Shown in pieces: positions 34,319 to 43,841 of a DNA stretch of 64,000 bases. The translations under genes and the position numbers were made by a program. This DNA is from Rhodococcus sp. P1Y (lineage in GTDB: Bacteria > Actinomycetota > Actinomycetes > Mycobacteriales > Mycobacteriaceae). The notes under the pieces were generated by a model. It searched no databases. It was not told the origin of the DNA and worked only from the letters and a program-made list of their open reading frames with translations. The stretch spans positions 2,046,001 to 2,110,000 of the forward strand of contig NZ_CP032762.1 of the NCBI RefSeq assembly GCF_003641205.1. Reading direction: 5' to 3'. How positions within the stretch are numbered: position 1 is the stretch's first letter; every line of letters begins with the position of its first letter.

Positions 34319-35201
34319 CGCCGCTGAGCTTTGCTGGATTAGCGAAATCGTAGGACGCCCACACCAATCCGTCGACGACGGTGAAACCGCCGGCCCGGGC
34401 GGGGAAGCTGCGTTCGCCGGTGATGCCGCGCGAGTAGTACCCGAGCTGGCCGTTCACGAGGGCGGGCATCATCGACGACAACGAATCCGGTCCGTACATC
34501 GCCACCAGTCCCAGGAAGAATCGGGCGCATTTGTGCGGTCCGCGGACGACCTGAGCGGCGGTGCGAGTCGTGCCGCCGCTGTCGCCGATCATCCGGCAAT
34601 CGGGGTGAAGCGCGGCGGCTACCTGGTCGACGTCCCCGCTGGCCATCGCGGCCAACAGTCGTGTGACCGCAGCCGCGTGCGCTGAATCCTCCACAGGAGC
34701 TGGCGTCGCGTCGAGAAGTGTGCGGGCGCGCGCCGCCAACTGGCGTGCGGCTGCGGGGGTCACGTCGAGAATGGCGGCAACCTCGGTGAACGGGACGGCG
34801 AAACCGTCGTGCAGCACGAAGGCCACTCGCTGCGCGGGTGACAATGCATCCAAGACGACCAGGGCAGCCAACCTGGCATCCTCCCGATGTACGACGAGTT
34901 CGAGGGGCGTGCGAGGTTGCTCTCCCCATGTTCCGACCACCGGTTCCGGAAGCCATTGTCCTACATACGTTTCCCTGCGTACGGCGGCCGATTTGAGGCG
35001 GTCCAGGCACAAGCGCGCGACGACCGTGGTGAGCCAACCTCGTAAGTCCTCGATGGCGTCGGAGTCCGCGGTCGACAACCGGATCCAACTGTCCTGCACG
35101 GCGTCTTCGGCGTCGGCGACGCTTCCTGTCACTCGGTAGCCCACGGCGAGGAGGTGGCTGCGGTGCGACTGGAACCGTTCTGCGAGCGAGCTCGTGGCCA
35201 T
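34266..35201 (-). CDS. ECF41-type RNA polymerase sigma factor (SigJ-like)
   Basis: A 311-residue sigma factor with regions 2 and 4 (DAEDAVQDSWIRL; FTEVAAILDVTPAAARQLAARA) fused to a C-terminal SnoaL-like domain that sets its activity in place of an anti-sigma factor. ECF41 hallmarks are visible: WLPEP near residue 83, a D-x-GG motif (DSGGTTR) near 208 and NPAKL near 287. ATG-type start at 35201. It probably transcribes the convergent CMD gene. A long 53-base 3' overlap could give antisense interference. Confidence 0.93.
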   Translation of the reverse strand: MATSSLAERFQSHRSHLLAVGYRVTGSVADAEDAVQDSWIRLSTADSDAIEDLRGWLTTVVARLCLDRLKSAAVRRETYVGQWLPEPVVGTWGEQPRTPLELVVHREDARLAALVVLDALSPAQRVAFVLHDGFAVPFTEVAAILDVTPAAARQLAARARTLLDATPAPVEDSAHAAAVTRLLAAMASGDVDQVAAALHPDCRMIGDSGGTTRTAAQVVRGPHKCARFFLGLVAMYGPDSLSSMMPALVNGQLGYYSRGITGERSFPARAGGFTVVDGLVWASYDFANPAKLSGVTQELNSPTEPGTHLPS

Positions 35202-35218
35202 AGCCTTGCAGTCTATTG

Positions 35219-35235
35219 CCTACCGAATCGGTAGG
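35219..35235. promoter_or_regulatory. Perfect 17-bp palindromic operator between sigma and LLM genes
   Basis: CCTACCGA-A-TCGGTAGG is a perfect inverted repeat of 8 bp with a one-base centre, ten bases before the LLM start and 18 after the sigma start codon. The form is typical of TetR-family operators. No TetR gene is adjacent, so the regulator is unknown. Confidence 0.6.
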
Positions 35236-35245
35236 ATTGTCAGCT

Positions 35246-36232
35246 ATGCGATTCGGACTCTTCATTCCCCAAGGTTGGCGCCTCGATCTGGTCGGCATCG
35301 ACCCCTCCGAGCAGTGGGATGTGATGCAAGGCCTGGCCACCGCAGCCGATTCAGGACCATGGGAGTCGCTGTGGGTGTACGACCACTTCCACACCGTCCC
35401 CGCGCCTACCGAGGAAGCTACCCACGAGGCGTGGACGCTCATGTCGGCGTTCGCGGCCACGACTTCGCGTATTCGGCTCGGGCAGATGTGCACCGCCATC
35501 GCCTATCGCAATCCTGCCTACCTGGCCAAGGTCGCCGCTACCGTCGACCTCATCTCCCGCGGTCGCGTCGAAATGGGTATCGGCGCAGGGTGGTACGAGC
35601 ACGAGTGGCGAGCGTACGGTTACGGGTTCCCGCCGGCCGGACAGCGGCTCGGTGCACTCGACGAAGGCGTGCAGATTTTCAAGCAGGCCTGGGAAACAGG
35701 TTCGGCGACGCTCGACGGCAAGTACTTCCAGGTCGACGGTGCTCGCGTGTGGCCGAAGCCGTTGCAGGAAGGCGGTATTCCCATCTGGATCGCAGGCGGC
35801 GGTGAGAAGGTGACGCTGAAGATCGCGGCCAAGTACGCGGACTACACCAACTTCGACGGCACCCTGGAGGGGTTCACTCGCAAGTCGGAGCTCCTGAAAG
35901 GACACTGCGACACTCTCGGCCGTGATTTCGACGCCATCGTGCGCTCGTCGAACTACAACGTCGCAATCGGTACCACCGAGGCCGAGGTGGAGGATCGGCT
36001 GAAGCAGCTGCAGGATCGGCTGACGAAGTACGTCGGTGCGGAGAAGGCCGAAGGCGCGATGGGTGCGTTCCGCGGACTGCCTGGCGTCGGGACACCCGAA
36101 CAGATCATCGAGAAGCTCACCGCAGTGAAGGAAAAGGGTCTGAAATACGGCATCTTCTACTTCCCCGAGGCGGCCTACGACCGATCAGGGATCGAACTGT
36201 TCGAGCGTGAGGTCATTCCCGCGCTCAGTTGA
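35246..36232 (+). CDS. LLM-class F420-dependent oxidoreductase
   Basis: A 328-residue luciferase-like TIM-barrel enzyme that probably uses cofactor F420, common in mycolata. It opens with MRFGLFIPQG, has WVYDHFHT, RIRLGQMCTAIAYRNPAYLAK, the GRVEMGIGAGWYEHEW cofactor region and PIWIAGGGEK. The ATG at 35246 is the family start. Substrate is unknown. A palindromic operator overlaps its promoter region. Confidence 0.92.
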   Translation: MRFGLFIPQGWRLDLVGIDPSEQWDVMQGLATAADSGPWESLWVYDHFHTVPAPTEEATHEAWTLMSAFAATTSRIRLGQMCTAIAYRNPAYLAKVAATVDLISRGRVEMGIGAGWYEHEWRAYGYGFPPAGQRLGALDEGVQIFKQAWETGSATLDGKYFQVDGARVWPKPLQEGGIPIWIAGGGEKVTLKIAAKYADYTNFDGTLEGFTRKSELLKGHCDTLGRDFDAIVRSSNYNVAIGTTEAEVEDRLKQLQDRLTKYVGAEKAEGAMGAFRGLPGVGTPEQIIEKLTAVKEKGLKYGIFYFPEAAYDRSGIELFEREVIPALS

Positions 36233-36237
36233 TCGAG

Positions 36238-36906
36238 TTACTGAAGGTTGTCGGGTAGGTCGTGCGGGTCGACCAGTAATTGCTGATTGTCGGCCTCACG
36301 CACCTTCTCCGACAGGCCGATGTTGGCCACCAACAATGACCATTCGGCTTCGGTGATCTCGGCGATTGCTCGCTCGATCACCGAGTGATCGGTCGTTCCC
36401 CAGGCGATGGGCATGGGCGAGACCATCTGCCAGGTCTCGCTGATCGTGTTCTTGCTTCGATCCGACAGCACCGAGATGGACGGAACGAGTTCGCCTTCTA
36501 CGAGCTCGTGTCCGGGCAAAGACCGGATGCTGCGTGTCACGAGTGCGTAGTGAGGCGACTCGGCGTCGGGCTTGGCGATGTCGATCAGAGCGAGCAGCGT
36601 GACCCCCCGGGCCCTGGTCTCGGCGATGACTGCCGGGACCAGGCTTCCCTTCGCGTACAGATCTTCGACCGTTCCGACCTTGCGCGGCGCCCAGACCGTC
36701 ACCCACAGCGAAGTCGCGGCAGTGATCACGAATACCGCGCCCAGAATGTACGACCACGGGTGCGCGAGCCAGAAGAACCAGACGGCAGCACCGATCAACA
36801 CCACCGCGGTGACGATCGCCGAGACACGAAGCCTGCGAACATCGGCCATCGTCTCGTTGACCGACTTGGCGTGGGCTACATCGACAGGAAACTGGAATGG
36901 GCGCAC
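36238..36906 (-). CDS. DUF3239-like membrane protein
   Basis: The 222-residue protein has two adjacent membrane helices (about residues 28-75) and a soluble C-terminal domain (PAVIAETRARGVTLLALIDIA; MPIAWGTTD). I associate this layout with DUF3239, a family limited to mycolata; confidence in the name is moderate. Function is unknown. It lies 23 bases downstream of the XPB helicase stop's neighbour side (next gene upstream at 36930) and runs the same way. Confidence 0.75.
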   Translation of the reverse strand: MRPFQFPVDVAHAKSVNETMADVRRLRVSAIVTAVVLIGAAVWFFWLAHPWSYILGAVFVITAATSLWVTVWAPRKVGTVEDLYAKGSLVPAVIAETRARGVTLLALIDIAKPDAESPHYALVTRSIRSLPGHELVEGELVPSISVLSDRSKNTISETWQMVSPMPIAWGTTDHSVIERAIAEITEAEWSLLVANIGLSEKVREADNQQLLVDPHDLPDNLQ

Positions 36907-36929
36907 ACGCTCATTAGTAGCACGTGACG

Positions 36930-38585
36930 TCAGATAGCAGGTCCGAGCATGTCGTCCGCATCGGTGATGCGATAGGCATAGCCTTGCTCGGCCAGGAATC
37001 GCTGTCGGTGAGCTGCGTACTCGGCGTCGAGGGTGTCCCGTGAAACGACGGAATAGAAGTGAGCCTGGCCGCCGTCGTGCTTGGGTCGGAGCAGGCGGCC
37101 CAGCCGTTGGGCTTCCTCCTGGCGTGAACCGAACGTGCCCGAAACCTGCACTGCCACCGATGCTTCCGGAAGGTCGATGGAGAAGTTGGCGACCTTGCTC
37201 ACCACGAGAGTCTGGATTTCGCCCTTTCGGAAGGCGTCGAACAGCACTTCGCGTTCCTTGTTCTTGGTCGAACCTTGGATCACCGGAGCGTTCAGCGCCT
37301 CACCGAGCTCGTCGAGTTGGTCGAGGTAGGCGCCGATGACCAACGTCGGTGCGTTCTCGTGCCTGGCGAGGATCGACTTCACGACCGCGACCTTGGTGTG
37401 GGCCGTCGAACAGAGCTTGTAGCGTTCTTCCGGCTCGGAGACCGCGTAGGCCATGCGCTCGGCGTCGGTCAGCGTCACACGCACTTCGATGCACTCGGCG
37501 GGAGCAATCCAACCCTGCGCCTCGATGTCCTTCCACGGGGCGTCGTACCGCTTGGGACCGATGAGCGAGAACACATCGCCCTCGCGGCCGTCCTCGCGCA
37601 CCAGCGTCGCGGTGAGACCGAGGCGCCGACGAGACTGCAGATCGGCTGTCATGCGAAACACCGGCGCCGGGAGGAGATGGACCTCGTCGTAGATGACCAG
37701 ACCCCAGTCGCGGGAGTCGAACAATTCGAGGTGCTTGTATTCACCTTTGGTCCGACGGGTGATCACCTGGTACGTGGCGATTGTCACAGGGCGAATTTCT
37801 TTCCGCTCGCCCGAATACTCGCCGATCTCCTCCTCGGTGAGCGATGTCCGCGCGATGAGTTCACGCTTCCACTGACGGCCTGCGACGGTATTGGTGACGA
37901 GGATCAGTGTCGTCGCCTTCGCTTTCGCCATCGCTGCAGCGCCGACCATCGTCTTGCCTGCGCCACAGGGGAGGACCACGACGCCCGAGCCGCCGGCCCA
38001 GAACGAGTCGGCTGCCATCTCCTGGTAGTCACGCAGGGTCCACTTGCCGCCCTCGGTGTCGAGTTCGATCGGGTGGGCCTCCCCGTCGACGTATCCGGCG
38101 AGATCCTCGGCAGGCCATCCGATCTTGAGGAGCATCTGCTTGAGGTGGCCCCGCTCGCTCGGGTGAACGATGACGGTGTCCTCGTCGACCTTCTCTCCGA
38201 GCATCGGTGCGATCTTCTTGTGCCGCATGACCTCGGTGAGGACTGCGCGATCGAGGCTGATCAGCGCCAATCCGTGCACCGGGCTCTTGACGAGCTGAAG
38301 GCGGCCGTACCGGGCCATGGTGTCCACGATGTCCACCAACAATGGCTGCGGAACCGCGTACCGCGAGTAATTCACGAGGGCGTCGACGACCTGCTCGGCG
38401 TCGTGACCGGCGGCACGCGCGTTCCACAGAGCGAGCGGGGTGATGCGGTAGGTGTGTACGTGCTCGGGGGCGCGTTCGAGCTCCGCGAACGGGGCGATCG
38501 CGCCGCGGGCCTCACCTGCGAGCGGGTGGTCGATCTCGAGCAACAGCGTCTTGTCGGACTGGACGATCAACGGTCCGTCGGTCAC
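36930..38585 (-). CDS. xpb: XPB-type DNA repair helicase
   Basis: A 551-residue superfamily-2 3'-5' helicase like archaeal and mycobacterial XPB (Rv0861c). It has an N-terminal damage-recognition domain, Walker A LPCGAGKT near residue 208, the DEVH box (YDEVHLLP near 298), GLTATLVREDG and the C-terminal QRLGRLLRPK motif VI. It probably acts in nucleotide excision repair. ATG-type start at 38585; 89 bases separate it from the upstream helicase-associated gene, a conserved pair in this order. Confidence 0.95.
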   Translation of the reverse strand: MTDGPLIVQSDKTLLLEIDHPLAGEARGAIAPFAELERAPEHVHTYRITPLALWNARAAGHDAEQVVDALVNYSRYAVPQPLLVDIVDTMARYGRLQLVKSPVHGLALISLDRAVLTEVMRHKKIAPMLGEKVDEDTVIVHPSERGHLKQMLLKIGWPAEDLAGYVDGEAHPIELDTEGGKWTLRDYQEMAADSFWAGGSGVVVLPCGAGKTMVGAAAMAKAKATTLILVTNTVAGRQWKRELIARTSLTEEEIGEYSGERKEIRPVTIATYQVITRRTKGEYKHLELFDSRDWGLVIYDEVHLLPAPVFRMTADLQSRRRLGLTATLVREDGREGDVFSLIGPKRYDAPWKDIEAQGWIAPAECIEVRVTLTDAERMAYAVSEPEERYKLCSTAHTKVAVVKSILARHENAPTLVIGAYLDQLDELGEALNAPVIQGSTKNKEREVLFDAFRKGEIQTLVVSKVANFSIDLPEASVAVQVSGTFGSRQEEAQRLGRLLRPKHDGGQAHFYSVVSRDTLDAEYAAHRQRFLAEQGYAYRITDADDMLGPAI

Positions 38586-38674
38586 TTGTTCCTCCTAGAG
38601 AACTTGCCTTGCGCACCGAGAAAGTGCGCAACTTCTCCATTGTCCAGACTTCGGCCCGCATGCGCCACGTGCGA

Positions 38675-40945
38675 CTAGTCGACCAACGCGACCGAGGTGA
38701 TCCGGTGGAGGGTGAATCGACGTATCTCGCCTGTGGCCGGGTCGAATGCCTCCAGCTGCCCGCTGCCCATACCGACGGGGTCCACGACCCGCTGCGACGC
38801 TGTTCCCTGGGCGTCCACGTAGCCGATGGTCACGCTGCGGCGCACCTTCACCGCAGTCTGCAGTAGTGCCAACGTGGCGGTACCGGTAGCCCTTGTGCCG
38901 TCGGAACGAACGGCCTGTCCGCCTGCCGTCGATGCCCGATCGCCCGCACGTAGTTCGGTGACCAGACGTCCCAGTTGTTCGTCGGTCGGCACGGCAGGAT
39001 TGCGGTAGTTGGCTCGGGTGCGGCGGAGCGGAACCCGAGCACCTCGGCTGCGAAGGTCGACAATCGTCCCGTTGGCGTCCTCGCCGGCTGGGGCGAATCC
39101 CGCGGCTCCGAGGACGTTCATGACCTCGTTGAGCGGGGCCTGCGAGATCGCGACGGTCGGCGCGAGGGCGCGTAGAGCCAAGTGCTCCGCTGCTGCCGAC
39201 GAGAGCACCTCGGCGAGCAATGCCGGGTCCTCGCAACGGACGAACGACGCTGCGACGCCTGCGCGAAGCCGGCCGTGCCGTCGTGCCACGTCGTCGATCA
39301 GGTAGCTCAGACCCTGCGGGACCGGCGTTCGCGAATGGGTGACGAACAACGAGTGCAGTTCGGTTGCGGTCATGCCGACATCGAGAGCGCGGCGCAGGCT
39401 GTCTTCCGTGACGCGATACACCGTTGCTGCGCCCGCGGATTCGACGTCGGCTACCAGTGCAATGCGATCCTGCAGGTCCGGTTCCAGTGGTCCCGGTGCC
39501 ACCAATGTCAGGTCGGCCTGAAGGAGGACGTAGTCGATCGGCGCAGGGAGCGCGGTGCGCATGGCGCCCTCGGCGTCACCTCCGTGCAGCAGCGTTCGAC
39601 CCGGTGTCGACAGGGCACCTCGGCCGACGATGCCGAGGGCGGTGGCCTCGTCGAGCATCTTCGAGGTGGGGCGCAGGGCGAAACGCGCCGACGAGCGCGG
39701 CCGTCGCCATCCGAGACCGCGGGAGACGTCGACGGGTGTCGTCGCGACGCCCGATCCGAGTTCGGCCAAATAGTCGAGGATGGTGCGGCGGTCACGCGGT
39801 GCAGCGGGCGAGCGCACTTCCTCCGACAACGCTGCGACAGGCTTGTCGTTCGAATCACGCATTCCGATGAGCCAGGGTGCGCGTTGAAGGTCGAGCCATG
39901 CCGACGCGATGGCGAGCCACCGAGCGGCAGGAGTGGCCGTGGCCCACGATTCGACGGCTGCCGTCGGGCCCCAGTAGTCGTCTCCGGAATCGTTGGCGGG
40001 CAGCGGGTCGGGAGTGCCGCTCGCGATCAACGACGCTGCGGCGAGGAGTTCGACGAGCAGGCTCACTCGGTGCTCGTCGAGTCCTGCCGCTTTGGTGATC
40101 CGTTTGATCTCGCGCACGCCGAGGCCCCCGGCTTTGAGCGCAGGAGCAGGCGCGGCCGACAGTGCGTCGATGATCGCTGTGCAATGACGGATCAGCTCGA
40201 GCGCTTCACCGGCAGCCGCCGAATTGACGTCGGCAACCGTGAGTTTGGTGGTCGACGGTTTCGGCGGTGTCAGCGATGTCGGGTCCGAAATCGGTTCGCC
40301 GCGCAGTGCTTGGCCGACCTGCGCGGGGAGTTCGACGGTCTGCTCGTCGAGCCAGGTGAGCAGACCGGCACGAAGGAGTTTCTGAACGGGCCGATCGGGA
40401 GAGGTCCCCGGTGCCGCATCGCGGGTACGGCCAGTGGGGGACGAGCGCGCAAGAGTGTCGAGCAACCCGCGTTCGCTGTCGGCGATGCCTGCGAGGGCCG
40501 CGGTGACTTGATCCGGAGTGAGCGATTCGCCTGCGTCGAGAATTCGGCCGATTCGCCACGGAACGGCGTCGCGAGCCGCGGGTGTCATCCGCAGCGACTT
40601 CGTTCCCCACACGAGCGCGCGTTCCCGCAGCGCGACGAGCGCGCGGTCCACGGCTTTGACGCTTGCGCGCTTGTCGACGGCGGAATCGAGTTGCGCGCGT
40701 GTCACCGGCATCTCGTGAGCGCCTTCGATCGACAGAAGCTCGAGAATCGTCAGAGCCAGGGTGTCGAGTGTGTCCGCACTTCGGAGGATGGATGCACGCT
40801 GCTCGGCCCGTCCAGCCAGCACATCGATGGTCGACGGTGGTGGGACGGTCAGGTCCGGACGCAGCGTGAGGGTGCCGACGAGTTCGGTATCGCTACGCGA
40901 CTTCAGCCACGTCGCGAGGTCCGGTGGCGCTGCTGTTTCGGTCAT
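38675..40945 (-). CDS. Helicase-associated (XPB/Ssl2-like N-terminal) protein
   Basis: A 756-residue protein paired with XPB, orthologous by position and form to mycobacterial Rv0862c. It has a helical N-terminus with leucine-rich repeats, a winged-helix-like middle and a C-terminal WYL-like/SH3-type beta region (TIGYVDAQGTASQRVVDPVGM, then LEAFDPATGEIRRFTLHRI), which may bind nucleic acid. There is no complete Walker A motif, so it is probably a partner, not a helicase itself. Confidence 0.85.
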   Translation of the reverse strand: MTETAAPPDLATWLKSRSDTELVGTLTLRPDLTVPPPSTIDVLAGRAEQRASILRSADTLDTLALTILELLSIEGAHEMPVTRAQLDSAVDKRASVKAVDRALVALRERALVWGTKSLRMTPAARDAVPWRIGRILDAGESLTPDQVTAALAGIADSERGLLDTLARSSPTGRTRDAAPGTSPDRPVQKLLRAGLLTWLDEQTVELPAQVGQALRGEPISDPTSLTPPKPSTTKLTVADVNSAAAGEALELIRHCTAIIDALSAAPAPALKAGGLGVREIKRITKAAGLDEHRVSLLVELLAAASLIASGTPDPLPANDSGDDYWGPTAAVESWATATPAARWLAIASAWLDLQRAPWLIGMRDSNDKPVAALSEEVRSPAAPRDRRTILDYLAELGSGVATTPVDVSRGLGWRRPRSSARFALRPTSKMLDEATALGIVGRGALSTPGRTLLHGGDAEGAMRTALPAPIDYVLLQADLTLVAPGPLEPDLQDRIALVADVESAGAATVYRVTEDSLRRALDVGMTATELHSLFVTHSRTPVPQGLSYLIDDVARRHGRLRAGVAASFVRCEDPALLAEVLSSAAAEHLALRALAPTVAISQAPLNEVMNVLGAAGFAPAGEDANGTIVDLRSRGARVPLRRTRANYRNPAVPTDEQLGRLVTELRAGDRASTAGGQAVRSDGTRATGTATLALLQTAVKVRRSVTIGYVDAQGTASQRVVDPVGMGSGQLEAFDPATGEIRRFTLHRITSVALVD

Positions 40946-41006
40946 CGTCTATCAGATTAGAGACCTGGGCTGGTGTACTGCGCAGCGCAGGTGTCAAAAT
41001 AGGCGC

Positions 41007-41195
41007 ATGGTGAACAAGTCGAAGAAGCCCTATGTCGATCCAGGCTGGCCGGAAACCGCTCGCGGTGACCATGCGGTGAGCGAATTGGCGTCCACTCGCG
41101 CGGGAGGCTTGTCGCCTTACGGTGAGGAGACCGAGTTCCCACTTCCTGTGGCAGACCTGCTGTATGCCCACCCCGTGACCGTCGTCAACCGTTAG
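41007..41195 (+). CDS. Conserved 62-residue protein (Rv0863-like)
   Basis: A small basic-to-neutral protein, MVNKSKKPYVDPGWPETARG then SELASTRAGGLSPYGEETEFPL, highly regular and well formed despite its size. A similar small protein sits divergent from Rv0862c in mycobacteria, which supports it as real. There is no signal peptide or membrane segment. Function is unknown. Its promoter must lie within the 61 bases to the divergent helicase-associated gene. Confidence 0.8.
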   Translation: MVNKSKKPYVDPGWPETARGDHAVSELASTRAGGLSPYGEETEFPLPVADLLYAHPVTVVNR

Positions 41196-41206
41196 ACGCT
41201 GACGCG

Positions 41207-41252
41207 CATGTGAACGAAAATACATACGGAGCTATGTATTTTCGTTCACATG
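41207..41252. repeat. Perfect 20-bp AT-rich hairpin element
   Basis: The arms 41207-41226 and 41233-41252 are exact reverse complements (CATGTGAACGAAAATACATA) around CGGAGC. It is AT-rich compared with its surroundings and shares sequence with the degenerate hairpin at 30958-31003. It precedes a separate, ordinary terminator, so terminator function is not its only explanation. Confidence 0.75.
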
Positions 41253-41264
41253 TGCGAGTACGTA

Positions 41265-41299
41265 AAAAACCCCGATTGCACAGGGCAATCGGGGTTTTT
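41265..41299. terminator. Bidirectional Rho-independent terminator
   Basis: AAAAACCCCGATTGC (41265-41279) and its exact complement (41285-41299) surround ACAGG. A5/T5 ends work both ways, stopping the small Rv0863-like gene and the convergent rpfA. Confidence 0.93.
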
Positions 41300-41312
41300 C
41301 AGGTACTCGCGA

Positions 41313-42185
<873 letters not shown>

Positions 42186-42422
42186 TGAAATTCCCCGGAA
42201 GTGTCACCATTTGGTAACTGTTGCTTTTCCAGTCCCTGTTGGTACGTCTTCGAACGGGTGTTTCGGTCACGAACGAACGTGCAGCTAGCAGGGTTGGAGG
42301 GCGTGCGACGCCCGTCTGTTGCCCTTCCGTTATCTCACCGTTATGTGATGGAAGTCACATAGAACCGGTGGGGCTGAAGTGACGAAAGTGACGACAGTGT
42401 TCAGCTTCCGACGCACCTGCCG

Positions 42423-43841
42423 TCAACGGCTCAGATGTCCGTACGTGTGGATCAGGGCGACGAGCGCGGCGTCTTCGGCCGCGGTGAGGGTGACGAGGGC
42501 TTGGCTGTGCGCCCAGGCGAGCTTGCCCTGCGCGGCGGCCCGCACGTGGTCGGGCCCGGCGGTAGGGGAAAGACCAAGCTTCAGTGCCGGTGTGCGGTGT
42601 TCGACGAGACGACGCAATTCGTGGGTGACCGGGGATGCCGGATCGGCGCCGAGCATCGCTTCGAGGTGTCCGAACAGGACGACGGTGTGTAGCGCCGGGT
42701 CGGACCGCAGTCGATCGACGATGTCGCGAATGTGCTCGCGTTCGGGGCGACTGTAGGCGAGGCGGTCGAGCTCGCCGAGGATGCGGTTGGCCCGTTTCAC
42801 CGCCGCGAACACACCCAGATGAGAGGCAAGAAGATTCTGCAGTCTTGGCACACCCGAATGCGTGACGAGCCAGTCGTTCAGCGTTGCAGCGCCCTGCGCA
42901 GCAATGGTCCGGCCGTGGATCGTGCCGTATTCGCCGAGCAGGTCGACCAAACGGCCGCGCATATGCGGAGGGACGAGCGCGTCGTCGTCGGAGTCGAGCA
43001 GGTCGATCAGATCGAACGGATCGATTCCGTGCAAGGCGTGCAGCGCGCGGGCGTCGGCTTCGGTGAGAGCTCCGGTGTGCGAGGTTTCGGCAAGCAGACC
43101 TGCGATCGGAACGACGGTCATCACGGTGTCGGCGAGCTGGGACGACAGCCGTGTCGCGTGCTCGGCCGCATGTGCGAGCGGATCGCGGGCTCCGAGGGCA
43201 CCTTCGCCGAAGCCGTCGGCGCGCGAGAGCACTCCCAGGGTCGTCAACGGGGTGAACCCGAGCTGGCGGAGGAAATCGATCTCGTCCGCCCGCGGAGCCC
43301 CGTCGAACAAGAACACTGCGGCGTCGGCATCGACGGACGCGGTGCGGGTCTGGTCGTATCCGTCGATGAGGACCCGACGGGTTCGAGCTTCGTTCTCGGC
43401 CGTCAACGTCGCAAGACCAGGGGTGTCGACGAGGGTGTAGTCGCGGATTGCGGCGGAGGGCAACCACCGGTGTAGGTAGGCGATGTCGTGCGGCGCGACG
43501 TCGAGGCCGTGGATCTGCCCCCGGTCGGTGCGTACCGGTGCCCGGGTGCCGTCGAGGAGCACTGCCTCGGCGCGGGCTGGTGCACCTTCTTGGTACACCG
43601 AGACAACATTGGTGGCTTCGAGGGCGGCGGTGTCGGCGATCTTGGCGCCGATCAAGGCGTTCACCAACGTTGACTTCCCGGCCTTGAGCCGGCCGACGAT
43701 GACGATCCGCGGCGGAGACCACAAGATGGCGCCGATGCGGTTGGCGTGACCGGCGAGATCCGGGCCGAGGGCCGCGAGGGAGTGCAGGGCGCGGTCGAGT
43801 CCTGCTCGGACCGGATCGAGCGGCATCGAAGACGCAGTCAT
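42423..43841 (-). CDS. Dynamin-like GTPase, IniC-like (second of pair)
   Basis: A 472-residue bacterial dynamin-like protein. The GTPase domain has Walker A GRLKAGKSTL near residue 49, the switch DTPGLATL near 140 and LSRADGFG as the G4-like motif. The helical C-terminal part (about 290-472) lacks a strong membrane segment. Size and order resemble mycobacterial IniC, which acts with IniA in membrane repair or remodelling under cell-wall drugs. The ATG overlaps the upstream gene's stop (ATGA), so the two are made together. Confidence 0.88.
   Translation of the reverse strand: MTASSMPLDPVRAGLDRALHSLAALGPDLAGHANRIGAILWSPPRIVIVGRLKAGKSTLVNALIGAKIADTAALEATNVVSVYQEGAPARAEAVLLDGTRAPVRTDRGQIHGLDVAPHDIAYLHRWLPSAAIRDYTLVDTPGLATLTAENEARTRRVLIDGYDQTRTASVDADAAVFLFDGAPRADEIDFLRQLGFTPLTTLGVLSRADGFGEGALGARDPLAHAAEHATRLSSQLADTVMTVVPIAGLLAETSHTGALTEADARALHALHGIDPFDLIDLLDSDDDALVPPHMRGRLVDLLGEYGTIHGRTIAAQGAATLNDWLVTHSGVPRLQNLLASHLGVFAAVKRANRILGELDRLAYSRPEREHIRDIVDRLRSDPALHTVVLFGHLEAMLGADPASPVTHELRRLVEHRTPALKLGLSPTAGPDHVRAAAQGKLAWAHSQALVTLTAAEDAALVALIHTYGHLSR

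Noticed and set aside
39182..40960. 592-codon frame antisense to the helicase-associated gene
   Set aside because: Cys/Arg-rich shadow of a conserved gene with no motif of its own.
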